Shown here piece by piece: positions 8,896 through 17,365 of a DNA stretch of 64,000 bases (positions are counted from its first letter, which is position 1; each line of letters starts with the position of its first letter). Both the position numbers and the translations under genes were made by a program. This DNA comes from CBDDCX01 sp965226925 (GTDB lineage Bacteria; Gemmatimonadota; Gemmatimonadetes; Longimicrobiales; Gaopeijiaceae): NCBI GenBank assembly GCA_965226925.1, contig CBDDEN010000011.1:1116001-1180000 (forward strand). Reading direction: 5' to 3'. The notes beneath the pieces were generated by a model. It had not been told where the DNA came from, ran no database searches, and was given only the letters and a program-made list of their open reading frames with translations.

Positions 8896-9072
8896 ATGAT
8901 GTCGGCACCGATCGTCTTTCTTGATATCGCCGGCCCGGATGCGGAAGCCTTGCGGGCCTCTACTCGGGCCTGTTCGGATGTCGCGATCCGCGACACGGAT
9001 CCCTTCAGCGGGGCCGAGTTGTTTGAACGTCTGCTCGAGTCCTTAGACGACTCGGGTTCACCCCAGGCCTAG
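8896..9072 (+). pseudogene. VOC-family N-terminal remnant with frameshift
   Basis: MMSAPIVFLDIAGPDAEALR is a typical VOC start. The next expected motif, LYSGLFG, is present in a different frame at about 8956-8980, so a one-base shift breaks the gene. The remaining frame to 9072 is unrelated. It is not continuous with the VOC remnant at 7829. Confidence 0.55.
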
Positions 9073-9080
9073 GAGCCAAT

Positions 9081-9587
9081 GTGCTCTCCCCCCTGCCTTC
9101 CCAGATCGGTCGCTTCTTGCTGCGCGAACTCGAGAGTCTGCGACGTGAACTCGAAGCGTACCCAGACGAGGAGCTGATCTGGAGCCTGCCTCCGGGGGCT
9201 CCCAACTCCGCAGGGACGTTGACCGTGCATGTGTGCGGGAACCTCCAGCACTACGTAGGCACGATCCTGGGCGGTACGGGCTACGTGAGGGATCGCGACG
9301 CCGAGTTCGCGACACGCGATCTCTCCCGGCAGAGCCTGACGGACCACGTGGCCTCGGCTGAACGAGCGATCGCTTCGACCCTCCCGACCCTGGCAGAGTC
9401 GAAACTGGCAGATCCCTTCCCGGAACCGATCCGGGGCGAGACCCTCTCCACACGAGAGGTTCTCCTTCAGGTGGCGGTCCACCTTGCTTATCACCTGGGT
9501 CAGGTCGACTACCATCGCCGGCTTCTCACGGGTGACAACACGGGAGTAGACGCGCTCTCGCCTGTCGGGCTCAAACCGCAGGATTGA
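9081..9587 (+). CDS. DinB-like (DUF1572/DUF664) putative metal-dependent protein
   Basis: 168 residues, a four-helix DinB superfamily protein. Candidate metal-ligand histidines lie in LTVHVCGNLQHYVG (about residues 48-60) and in HLAYHLGQVDYHRRLLTG (about residues 137-154). The GTG start at 9081 is supported by AGGAG at 9071-9075. Such proteins are often thiol-transferase-like; the substrate is unknown. A second, diverged DinB-like gene lies at 16091. Confidence 0.8.
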   Translation: MLSPLPSQIGRFLLRELESLRRELEAYPDEELIWSLPPGAPNSAGTLTVHVCGNLQHYVGTILGGTGYVRDRDAEFATRDLSRQSLTDHVASAERAIASTLPTLAESKLADPFPEPIRGETLSTREVLLQVAVHLAYHLGQVDYHRRLLTGDNTGVDALSPVGLKPQD

Positions 9588-9721
9588 GAGAGCCCGGTGC
9601 AGGTGCTCCGGTTTGATTTCTCTTGTGTCCGGCCGGGCCACTCACAAGAATCGACACAGGCGTTCAACTGCGGTTGTGGGAGTCCTCCAGGTCCGGGCGT
9701 GCAGGCGGCCCGACGAGGAGT

Positions 9722-10213
9722 ATGGGCTTGCTCACCTTTTGGGGAGTCGTCACCGCCCTCACTGTGTTCGGGGGTATCCCGACGGCCGGCGGGCTGTGGA
9801 TGTTCGAGCGATGGCGATCCGGACGACGGAATCGAAACGGCGAGTGTGCGGCCTGTGGTACCTCATGGCGATCGACTCCGTCGGGTGAGCCGTACCTGAT
9901 CCACGGCCGCCTCGTGTGTCAGGACTGTGCCGAAACGGCCCGTCGCCGAATGCCGTGGCACTTCGGATTCCTAGGCCTTGCCGCGGCGATGGCCACGGTT
10001 GGCGTCGTGGCCGACGCCGGATTGGCGGTCATCATCATCATGCCGGCAGCGTCCACGATTGCCATGACTCTGGGGGCCGTCCAGCTGATGAAGCTCGCGA
10101 ACCAAAACGCCCAACGCCGAATCGCCGCAGGCGAATTTCCCGATATTGGGGCACTCGGCCCAGTCGACACGATCCCCGACGAAGAGGCAATCCTGCAAGA
10201 GCCGACGCTCTAG
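9722..10213 (+). CDS. Membrane protein with split zinc ribbon
   Basis: 163 residues from ATG 9722 (GAGGAG just upstream). A first membrane helix (about residues 3-25) is followed by a CAACG-type knuckle (near residue 43) and CQDC (near residue 67), together a zinc ribbon, then two more hydrophobic segments (about 80-125) and a cytoplasmic tail. No named family recognised. Confidence 0.65.
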   Translation: MGLLTFWGVVTALTVFGGIPTAGGLWMFERWRSGRRNRNGECAACGTSWRSTPSGEPYLIHGRLVCQDCAETARRRMPWHFGFLGLAAAMATVGVVADAGLAVIIIMPAASTIAMTLGAVQLMKLANQNAQRRIAAGEFPDIGALGPVDTIPDEEAILQEPTL

Positions 10214-10400
10214 CGTACGGAACCGTTGCACTGAGATCTGACTTCTCGTTATCTAAGAAACGGCCGCACCCAGATGGGACGGCTGCGGCTCTCCGCTCGC
10301 CTGTGAGCGCCGCGTCCATTCAGGTTGACTCCGAGACCCCTGGTCTCATCTGTGGCGGCCCTGGCGAGAGAAGCGCGCCCCCAGGAGTGGCGAATCGAGA

Positions 10401-10793
10401 ATGCTGTCAGTGCCAACTTACCTGGCCCCAAGCCGGATCTCCGGCGTGGGGCTCTTTTCAGCAAAACGCTTGCCGGCCGGGACGCGAATATGGGAATTCA
10501 CTGAAGGTGTGGACTGGAGGATCGCTCCCGAAGAGTTGGCCCGGTTCCCCGAGCCCTATCTTGCTCGCCTACGGCATTACGTCTACCGCAACGGGTCCGG
10601 GATCTACGTGCTGTGCGGAGACAATGCGAGGTTCATGAACCACCACCCGGAGCCCAACTGCACCGACGCGGACCCCAGGTACACGATCACGCTCCGGACC
10701 GTGCGCGAGGGCGACGAGTTGACGTGTGACTACTCCGAATTCGACCACGACTCGCGCGATGGCGGCTCGCTGTTCCCGTCGCCCCTCAAATGA
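10401..10793 (+). CDS. SET-domain protein (putative lysine methyltransferase)
   Basis: 130 residues, almost only a SET domain: GVGLFSAKRLPAGTRIWEF (residues 15-33), the pseudoknot motif NARFMNHHPEPNC (about 75-87) and VREGDELTCDYSEFD (about 102-116). This fold binds S-adenosylmethionine and usually methylates protein lysines. The post-SET cysteines are not evident. Bacterial stand-alone SET proteins have few known targets. It is flanked by non-coding DNA and may be on its own promoter. Confidence 0.85.
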   Translation: MLSVPTYLAPSRISGVGLFSAKRLPAGTRIWEFTEGVDWRIAPEELARFPEPYLARLRHYVYRNGSGIYVLCGDNARFMNHHPEPNCTDADPRYTITLRTVREGDELTCDYSEFDHDSRDGGSLFPSPLK

Positions 10794-11037
10794 CCTACCG
10801 GTTCACCCAGCGGATTCACGACGAGACCACCGCGCACGAGACCGGGATCCGCCGGTCCTAACCCCCCGGACCCGGCCACGACCGCTCGGGATCCTGGCAG
10901 GTCGGCCACGTCATGGCCTCGCCCGTGACCGCGTCCGCCGGGAAGGCAACCGCCCACAGTTTTGGATGTTTATGTGATTATTGAACTTACGGGCTTCGCT
11001 GGCCGGATTCCCGCCATCTGATTCCCACTGATTGGTC

Positions 11038-12201
11038 TCAGGCGCGAACTCTGCGGCGGCTTTCCAGAGCCGTCCTGAGTTGTGCCTCGTCGGCCCTCTG
11101 GTAGCACTGGAGCACCGTCTTGGCCGTCTTCCAGCCACCCAACTCGCAGAGCACCTTGAGTGGCTGGTTCATGAGGTCGGAGGCGAACTTCCGCCTCAGG
11201 GAATGCCAGCCTCTGCCGGGCTTCGGGTCGAGTCCCGCAAGGTTCTCGGCTCTCTTCCACCAAACGGACGCCAGCGCGGAGCCCACGCACCTCGAGGGAT
11301 ACTTCGGCGAGGGTAGCACCACAGTGTCCCCGGTTTCGGGGTTCCTCTTTCGCGCCTCCTGGAAGACGGCGAGCGCCTCGGCGGTTACCGGCGTCCGGTG
11401 TTCGTAGCCCGACTTCTCGTGCTCTGCGCGCCACCGCACCACTCCGCCTTCCATGTCGATGTCCGACCACCGGAGCTGGCGGATGGCACCGATGCGGTGA
11501 CCCGTCTCGTGCGCGACCACCAGCGCGACACGAAACCGCCAGTCGACCGGGCGGGACACCTCGAGAAGCGCCTGGTATTCCTCCTCAGAAAGGACGACCC
11601 GGACCGGGTTCTTCTCCTTGGGCGTCTTCAGGCCCTTCAGCGGGTTCGAGTCAAGCAACAGGCGGCCATGCTCGTCCCTCGACTTCGCCGCCCAGTTGAA
11701 GACGGCGATCAGGAACTTCAGGTCGTATTCGATCGTCCGGTCGGACACCGGGCTTCCGCTCGCGCCGACCCTGCCTGCCCGCCGCTCCCGGATGAACCGG
11801 TCCCAGTCCCGCTTGGACAACGTCGCCGGGTCGCGGTTCTGTCCGAAGCACCCGAGGAACATCCTCGTCGCGGCCCTGTCGTGCCGCCGAGCCTGTTCAC
11901 ACTTGGTGGGCGTCACCTCTTCACCGTAGATGTCAAAAAGCGTCTCCAGGGTGAGTGGCTCGGGCTCGGCGTCCGCCTTGCGGTGGAGCTCCGGCCCGAG
12001 GTAGCCAGCGGCGAACTCGTCCGCCTGCCGCTTCGCGCGAGCCCAGTCGCGGTGCTTCAGCGACCTTGTGAGCCTGCGCCCGTTGTCGCGCCACTCGATC
12101 TGGAACAGGCCGGTCTTGGGATCGGGAAAGACCCGTACCCGGTTCCGGCCCCATTCGCCGGCGCCGTAGGAGCGCCGGATAGGTTTCGTGCGTGCCATCA
12201 T
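11038..12201 (-). CDS. Tyrosine recombinase/integrase, copy 1
   Basis: 387 residues, the same length as the second integrase (35468-36631) and clearly homologous along its whole length. Catalytic residues: Arg in ETGHRIGAIRQLRW (about 236), His-x-x-Arg in GWHSLRRKF (about 333-336), Trp in LGGWKTA (about 357) and Tyr in LQCYQRAD (about 367). ATG 12201 is chosen because the frame upstream enters the IS1595 end. IS1595 copy B lies 6 bp before the start and has removed the native promoter. Confidence 0.9.
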   Translation of the reverse strand: MMARTKPIRRSYGAGEWGRNRVRVFPDPKTGLFQIEWRDNGRRLTRSLKHRDWARAKRQADEFAAGYLGPELHRKADAEPEPLTLETLFDIYGEEVTPTKCEQARRHDRAATRMFLGCFGQNRDPATLSKRDWDRFIRERRAGRVGASGSPVSDRTIEYDLKFLIAVFNWAAKSRDEHGRLLLDSNPLKGLKTPKEKNPVRVVLSEEEYQALLEVSRPVDWRFRVALVVAHETGHRIGAIRQLRWSDIDMEGGVVRWRAEHEKSGYEHRTPVTAEALAVFQEARKRNPETGDTVVLPSPKYPSRCVGSALASVWWKRAENLAGLDPKPGRGWHSLRRKFASDLMNQPLKVLCELGGWKTAKTVLQCYQRADEAQLRTALESRRRVRA

Positions 12202-12260
12202 ACGTTTGGTGATTGTAACCCTGTTGCACGGGATACTGCGCATCAGTTAGCTTCCGGTGC

Positions 12261-13739
12261 ATGGAAGACAAGACCGGGCATATCACTCTCTGGAGCGCCG
12301 TGTGCGCCGCCGGAGCTGCCGTGATAGCTGGTTTTGGCATCCTTGGGGCAACCCTTCTCGTGGGCGGCGCTTTGGGAATCGCGGAGTCGCTTCGTGCATA
12401 TCGGCCCATCGTGCGCCCCAAGCCACGCTACGATGCAAGCCAGGGTTTCCGGGCTCGCGTAAAGATCCACAACAAGGGTCGGGTGGCTGCAAAGAAATGT
12501 GCCGTGCGTGTTGTGTCCGTTCGTGAGATTAGGCCAGGTGGTGTCCACCGCCGCTCCGATATCCCAACAATCCGCCTGCACTGGCAAGACACGGGCGGCG
12601 ATCTACTCGATATTGTCGCTGATGACGACCCAGGGATCGAAGTGGTGTGCGCTGACTTCCCGCATCCGGTGGCCCGCCTCGGCCCTCACAAAATCTGGGA
12701 GGGGGGCATAACCCTCATTACGCTACGGGTTACGGGCGAGAACATACGTGCCGTCCAGCGCACTTTCTTTTTCTCCTGCCACCATCGCCGATATCACGCG
12801 GGATGGCTGTGGGAAGAATGGCGCACCCCTTGGTATGCGCGGACTCGGCTACCGCCTCTACCGAGTCTCGCCTCGCCGCTTGCATCTGAGAAGGCGTCAA
12901 CAACAGTTCATCCCGAGACGGCACCCTACAGGGTTTCCCGTTGGAATCAGTATCCCAACTACGAGTGCGGGCAATGCCCGTTCAAGAACCTCGACAAGAG
13001 TCTACTGGTCCGCCACCTGAAGAACGACCATGGGATTGAAGTCGATCCCGATTCTATTCCTGACGCCCCCAACCGGGGTGTTGTCTTAATCCCCGTTCCG
13101 GGCGACATCCGCGAGATGGGCCTGGTAGACCGTGAGGAGCGGCTAAGGGCCTGGTGGGGGGCCGTGAAGGCACCACTGAACCCCGTAGACGCTGGTCTGC
13201 TCATGAAGCGACTGAGCTTCATGTACGGGGAACACTACCCTGAGATGAAGCCCTTCCTGAGCGAGGAAACGATAGAGGCGGTCGAGAAGAAGTACGGCCC
13301 CGTTGACCTGATTGCTGTGGGTTCCCATGGACACATGCGCGGCCTCTTGCGACGCGATATCAAGCGGGCTGCGAAGCAATTGGGGGTTGATCTTGGGGCC
13401 GTCCTCGGGAAATCGGGCGGCGAGTACGAAGAGTCCCTGAAGGCGCTTGAGTTGGGCGACCTCTCTGTCTACCCACCGGCGGAGCAGTTGAAGCGAGCCC
13501 GCGATCACTTCGTCGATGTCGTTGCGGAGGTGGAGATGGGGGGTGCTAGTCGTGCCAAAGTGGATGAGGCCAAAGATACGCTCTTGGAGAAGAGCCGAGC
13601 GTATAACGCAAGCGGTCCGGGCTACGTGAAGGACTTTGAGCTTATTCAGGAGTCATTGAAGCGGCTGGCTATGCCGTCAAGCTTCGATAGCGAAGAGCCT
13701 TCCCGTCAAGAATCCGAAGAAGAAGATCCCGGAAAATGA
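12261..13739 (+). CDS. IS1595 passenger: membrane-anchored C2H2 zinc-finger protein, unknown function
   Basis: 492 residues. A single membrane helix (about residues 13-37), a beta-rich segment (about 60-170; FRARVKIHNKGRVAAKKCAV is CARDB-like), then a classical C-x2-C-x12-H-x4-H finger with ligands C236, C239, H252 and H257, and a helical C-terminal half ending in an acidic tail (SEEPSRQESEEEDPGK). Its last 71 bases overlap the convergent transposase 3' end, so it is built into the element. I recognise no family. The same gene is present, interrupted, in copy A. Confidence 0.8.
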   Translation: MEDKTGHITLWSAVCAAGAAVIAGFGILGATLLVGGALGIAESLRAYRPIVRPKPRYDASQGFRARVKIHNKGRVAAKKCAVRVVSVREIRPGGVHRRSDIPTIRLHWQDTGGDLLDIVADDDPGIEVVCADFPHPVARLGPHKIWEGGITLITLRVTGENIRAVQRTFFFSCHHRRYHAGWLWEEWRTPWYARTRLPPLPSLASPLASEKASTTVHPETAPYRVSRWNQYPNYECGQCPFKNLDKSLLVRHLKNDHGIEVDPDSIPDAPNRGVVLIPVPGDIREMGLVDREERLRAWWGAVKAPLNPVDAGLLMKRLSFMYGEHYPEMKPFLSEETIEAVEKKYGPVDLIAVGSHGHMRGLLRRDIKRAAKQLGVDLGAVLGKSGGEYEESLKALELGDLSVYPPAEQLKRARDHFVDVVAEVEMGGASRAKVDEAKDTLLEKSRAYNASGPGYVKDFELIQESLKRLAMPSSFDSEEPSRQESEEEDPGK

Positions 13740-14580
13740 GCGGGTTATCCCTGTTGTTGAAGCGCCATTCAAGCTCTTCGAGGTAACGGTCCATATGCTT
13801 CACGCTGATCTTGTGGAAGGCACCCATGACGGAACGCTTGAACAGGCTCCACATGCCTTCGACGCTGTTCGTGTGGACATCGCCCACGACCCATTCGTCG
13901 AGGTTGTGCTGCACGGTGTCATGCTCGATGCCCATACGGTCCCCGAGGCCACGGTAGGCCGGAAACTCGTCGGTGTAGATGGCGAGGGCTTCATCGGTGA
14001 CGGTGCGCTTGATGAAGTCGTCCAAGGTGGCCCGTTTCGTGTTCGGGATGCGCTCCAGGCGGACGCGCCCGTCACGCTGCACGGCACCCACGACGATGGA
14101 CTTGTTGGTCGTCGAGTAGGGTCCTCTGCCCTTGCCTCGCTGGCGACCACCGACAAACGTCTCGTCCACTTCGATGATCCCGAACAGCGTCGGTCCCTCG
14201 AAGCGGTCGGTAGTCATGGCCTCACGGATGCGGTGACAGAGGTGCCAAGCGGTCTTGTAGGAGACTCCGAGGGTGCGCTTCATCTGGTTCGCGCTGATCC
14301 CCTTCTTAGACTCGATCATCAGGTACATGGCCACGAACCACTTCCGCAGAGGAAGCTTGGTGTTGTCGAAGATCGTCCCCGAGGTCACAGAGAAGCGGTA
14401 GCGGCATCCGTTGCAATCGAACTGGTCCCGAGTGGTGATCTCGGATACGGACATGTCACCGCAACGCGGGCAGGCGACACCAGACGGCCAGCGCAGCTTT
14501 TCGAGGTATTCCCGGCAGGTCTCTTCGGTTCCGAAGCGATCCATCAACGACATCAGATTGATATTGGCGGTGCTCGACAT
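13669..14580 (-). CDS. IS1595-family (ISXO2-like) transposase, copy B
   Basis: 303 residues, the same protein as at 4195-5106: zinc ribbon, then an ISXO2-like catalytic core with IEVDETFVGGRQRGKGRG. The frame is intact, so this copy could be the active source. It starts at ATG 14580, back to back with the small gene at 14579. Confidence 0.92.
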   Translation of the reverse strand: MSSTANINLMSLMDRFGTEETCREYLEKLRWPSGVACPRCGDMSVSEITTRDQFDCNGCRYRFSVTSGTIFDNTKLPLRKWFVAMYLMIESKKGISANQMKRTLGVSYKTAWHLCHRIREAMTTDRFEGPTLFGIIEVDETFVGGRQRGKGRGPYSTTNKSIVVGAVQRDGRVRLERIPNTKRATLDDFIKRTVTDEALAIYTDEFPAYRGLGDRMGIEHDTVQHNLDEWVVGDVHTNSVEGMWSLFKRSVMGAFHKISVKHMDRYLEELEWRFNNRDNPLIFRDLLLRILDGKALRYRSLTA

Positions 14581-14740
14581 GGTTGATTCCACCAAGCGCA
14601 GAGAGAAGGACCGGCTCCCCAAGGACGTGAGCAAACTCACGGGAGACGAGATCATGCAGAAGGTGTTCAGCAAACGCGTCGTGAAGGAGTTGAAACGCGT
14701 GGCTCAGGAAAGCGAGCCGAAAGAGCCGAAAACCGAGTAA
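14579..14740 (+). CDS. Small basic protein divergent from IS1595 transposase (copy B)
   Basis: 53 residues, the same as in copy A (4035-4196): Lys/Arg/Glu-rich with an amphipathic helix (GDEIMQKVFSKRVVKELKRV). The start codon shares two base pairs with the transposase start on the other strand. It may regulate transposition, but that is a guess. Confidence 0.45.
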   Translation: MVDSTKRREKDRLPKDVSKLTGDEIMQKVFSKRVVKELKRVAQESEPKEPKTE

Positions 14741-14996
14741 CGATGCCATACAATCAATATACTGCGATAGGGACAGCCGTGCAATAGATATACAATCGCC
14801 AAGGTTTTGTTGACTTCCATCGTGCGCGAAGTACACTGCTTCGACAGGTGGCTGGGGAACTCGGTGCTTGGCCCGGGTTCGGTCAGATCGCCGATTGCGA
14901 TTGAAGGTGGCCCGTGAACCCGGGTGACGGTTGGTGCGCGATCAGCCGCATCGTCTTTCTGGAGGGCTCATCATAAAGAGTAAAGCTCTCTCACGT

Positions 14997-15971
14997 ATGC
15001 GACGAGCGATCATTGGCCTACTCAGTGCTGCGCTGGCAGTGTTATGTGTGCCCCCATCGGCTCGGGCACAACAGCAACGATCATTGTGGCGTGGCCTAGT
15101 TGTCGCGCCCGAGCAGCGCTGCTCTGCCTACAACGCGGACGACTACCGGTACCCACAGTCTGTAGAAGATCAGATCGTCACCGAACTCGGCGGTGTCTAT
15201 GGTCCCTACACCGGCCGATGGTTCGCCAGCCAGTTCGAGACCGACATCGAGCACATGGTCGCGCGCTCAGAGGCGCACGACAGTGGCCTCTGCACAGCAG
15301 ACGAGGCGACCCGGCGTCGCTTCGCAACCGACCTGCTCAACCTGACGCTGGCGGCTCCCGGAGTGAACCGTAGCCAGAAGGGTGCCCGCGACGCCACCGA
15401 TTGGCTTCCCGATCAGAACACTTGTTGGTTCGCTGGTCGCGTCATCGCGGTTCGTCAAAAGTACCGGCTCACCATCGACCGGCGCGAAGCCGATACCCTT
15501 GAGCGCGTACTGGCTGGTTGCACCTCGACCAGCTTGGTCGTGGTGGGTCGTGGCACCGTTCCACCCGCCTCTGCTGGCGACTCCCCTGACGCCGTCGGCA
15601 CGGACAGCGCTGCGCTCGCCCAATGGGATGACAACGGCAACGGCCAGATCACCTGCGCCGAGGCCCGCGCACACGGGATCGCGCCGGTGCCCCGCGGTCA
15701 TCCCGCCTATCAGTACATGCGCGATGCTGACGGGGACGGCATCGTGTGCGAAACGGACGGCCGTGCGGACAGGGGCAGCACCGCGCGCCAAGTGCCGGTA
15801 CCCTCGACGGTAACCCGGGGTGGAGACGCGCTCAGTCAGTACGACGATAACGGCAACGGCCGGATCACCTGCGCTGAGGCCCGCGCACATGGGATTGCAC
15901 CGGTGCCCCGCGGTCATCCCGCCTATCAGTACATGCGCGATGCTGACGGGGACGGGATCGTGTGCGAGTGA
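14997..15971 (+). CDS. Secreted HNH-type nuclease-like protein with two Excalibur domains
   Basis: 324 residues from ATG 14997. A signal peptide (RRAIIGLLSAALAVLC, cleavage near ARAQQ) is followed by a DUF1524/HNH-like core: DIEHMVARSEAHDSGLC, LLNLTLAAPGVNRSQKGARD, WLPDQNTCWFAGRVIAVRQK. Then come two near-identical 44-residue Excalibur domains, each ending DADGDGIVCE, which bind calcium. An exported nuclease fits this layout. The frame extends upstream to 14931, but the signal peptide begins at 14997. Confidence 0.82.
   Translation: MRRAIIGLLSAALAVLCVPPSARAQQQRSLWRGLVVAPEQRCSAYNADDYRYPQSVEDQIVTELGGVYGPYTGRWFASQFETDIEHMVARSEAHDSGLCTADEATRRRFATDLLNLTLAAPGVNRSQKGARDATDWLPDQNTCWFAGRVIAVRQKYRLTIDRREADTLERVLAGCTSTSLVVVGRGTVPPASAGDSPDAVGTDSAALAQWDDNGNGQITCAEARAHGIAPVPRGHPAYQYMRDADGDGIVCETDGRADRGSTARQVPVPSTVTRGGDALSQYDDNGNGRITCAEARAHGIAPVPRGHPAYQYMRDADGDGIVCE
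15621..15752 (+). repeat. Excalibur-encoding repeat, unit 1
   Basis: A 132-bp unit encoding a 44-residue calcium-binding domain. The second unit at 15837-15968 differs by a few bases and changes only a few residues near its start (QWDDNGNGQ against QYDDNGNGR). The high DNA identity indicates a recent duplication. Confidence 0.85.
15837..15968 (+). repeat. Excalibur-encoding repeat, unit 2
   Basis: Partner of the 132-bp unit at 15621-15752, separated by an 84-bp linker rich in Ser, Thr, Arg and Val codons. It ends at the stop codon. Confidence 0.85.
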
Positions 15972-16090
15972 AAGCGACGATCTAGCCTATCCGCCACGAT
16001 GGAACGCTTGGTCCCGGATCACTCACCTGTTTGATCAATCGCCGAGACTGCTGCCCGCCCGCGCCCTCTTCTCCCTGTCAGGAGGATCCG

Positions 16091-16567
16091 ATGTCACTCG
16101 CAGACCAGGCGGTCGCCGAACTCGAGAGCACTGAGCAATTCTTCAACCGCTCGACCCGCTCGCTCACCGAAGAGCACTCGGGTGTGAAGCCCGCGCCAGA
16201 TGTGATGACCGCCGCGCAGCAGGTGGCCCACGCGGCCCAGACGATCGACTGGTTCATCGAAGGCGCGTTTCGGCGTGAAGGTTTCGACACGAACTTCCAG
16301 GCTCACGCCAAGGCCATCGAGAACTGCACGTCGCTCACCGACGCGCGGGCTTGGTTTGCCAAGGCGGTGGCCGTTGCCAAGGCCACGCTGTCCTCCAAGA
16401 GCAACGTGGAGTTGACGGCGCCGATCGCCGCCGGGCCGATCATGGGCGGCGCACCCCGCATGGCCATCATCAGCGCCATCACCGACCACACCGCGCACCA
16501 TCGCGGCGCGCTGACCGTCTACGCGCGCGTCAGCGGGCTCGTGCCGCCCATGCCGTACATGGACTAG
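16091..16567 (+). CDS. DinB-family protein
   Basis: 158 residues with a strong AGGAGG at 16080-16085 placing ATG 16091. A DinB four-helix bundle with candidate metal ligands His in QQVAHAAQTIDWFIEG (about residue 42) and in ITDHTAHHRGALTVYARVSG (about residues 135-139). The substrate is unknown; the family includes thiol-dependent and mycothiol-dependent enzymes. Confidence 0.82.
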   Translation: MSLADQAVAELESTEQFFNRSTRSLTEEHSGVKPAPDVMTAAQQVAHAAQTIDWFIEGAFRREGFDTNFQAHAKAIENCTSLTDARAWFAKAVAVAKATLSSKSNVELTAPIAAGPIMGGAPRMAIISAITDHTAHHRGALTVYARVSGLVPPMPYMD

Positions 16568-16676
16568 TAGGGCCGTCCTCGTCGCTGCCGGTGAGAATCC
16601 TGGATAACCCGAGCCTGGGCTATCCCTCCCGCGTTTCGGAGCATGTCAACCCGGATGAGACACTTGGGGGAATCAA

Positions 16677-16902
16677 TTAGAGAGCAATCTCCTGTGTAGT
16701 GAGGGTGTGGCTTGGAGGATTGATCCAGACGGCCTCCGGGAGTGGTTTAGGCTTCGGCTCACCGGAGACGAAGCGGTCGGGATGAGCGGCCCATGCCTCG
16801 CGGAGCACGGCCTTCCTGCGGGCGATGACCTGATCGGCGAAACCGAAGTGGACCTGTTCGGGCGTCAGCATCGAGATGCCGCCATGCCGGTGCTCGGTAT
16901 TG
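16677..16902 (-). pseudogene. IS3 OrfB C-terminal remnant, related to the resident IS3
   Basis: The minus strand reads EHRHGGISMLTPEQVHFGFA and then a diverged version of the OrfB C-terminus of the 1,567-bp IS3. Its outer end continues to about 16644 (TGTCAACCCGG), matching the IS terminus. It is cut at 16902 by the next IS fragment. Confidence 0.8.
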
Positions 16903-17365
16903 TGACCTGACCCCCTGAAACGAGCCCAGGTGCAATGTTAGGAGCGACCTGGTCTGAAGCTTTTCAGCGAGGAGGTCAGGATGGGAAGGAAGCGACACAC
17001 TCCGGAGCAGATCATCACTGCACTGCGGGAGGCAGAGGTCGGTCTGGCCCGCGGCAAATCCGTGAAGCTGATGAGCCGGGAGCTCGGCATCACCGAGCAG
17101 ACGTACTACCGGTGGAGGCGGGAGTACGGCGGGATGAAGGTGAGCCAGGGGCACGGCGCCTGAAGGAGCTTGAGCGCGAGAACGGGCGCCTGAAGCGAGC
17201 AGTGGCGGACTTGACACTGGACAAGCCGATCCTGGAGGAAGCGGCCAAGGGAAACTTCTGAGCCCCGAGCGCCGACGACGTTGTGTGGTGCGTGTACGTC
17301 AGCAGCTCGGGGCGTCGGAGAGGAGAGCGTGCCGGGTGCTCGGGCAGCCACGCACGACCCAGCTA
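16903..17365 (+). pseudogene. Second IS3 type: terminus, frameshifted OrfA and start of OrfB
   Basis: Begins with the element end TGACCTGACCCCCTGAAACG, also found at 21650. OrfA starts at ATG 16981 (MGRKRHTPEQIITALREAEV) with a clear HTH; a one-base shift near 17155 moves the coiled-coil part (ARRLKELERENGRLKRAVAD) to another frame. OrfB begins LSPERRRRC and is lost after about 17365. Confidence 0.8.

Larger units (their letters stand above)
12208..14800. mobile_element. IS1595-family element with passenger gene, copy B (2,593 bp, complete)
   Basis: Imperfect terminal repeats: GGTGATTGTAACCCTGTTGC at the left and, on the opposite strand, GGCGATTGTATATCTATTGC at the right, both continuing ACGG. 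It holds a plus-strand passenger gene (12261-13739), a convergent minus-strand transposase and a small divergent gene. Flanking octamers (ATACGTTT and AAGGTTTT) do not match, unlike copy A, whose 8-bp duplication is perfect. Passenger genes are known in some IS1595 members. Confidence 0.9.

Noticed and set aside
7829..9072. The two VOC fragments as halves of one gene
   Set aside because: The C-terminal-like piece lies upstream of the N-terminal-like piece on the same strand with an opposite-strand gene between them; a simple insertion cannot explain this, so they are treated as independent scars.
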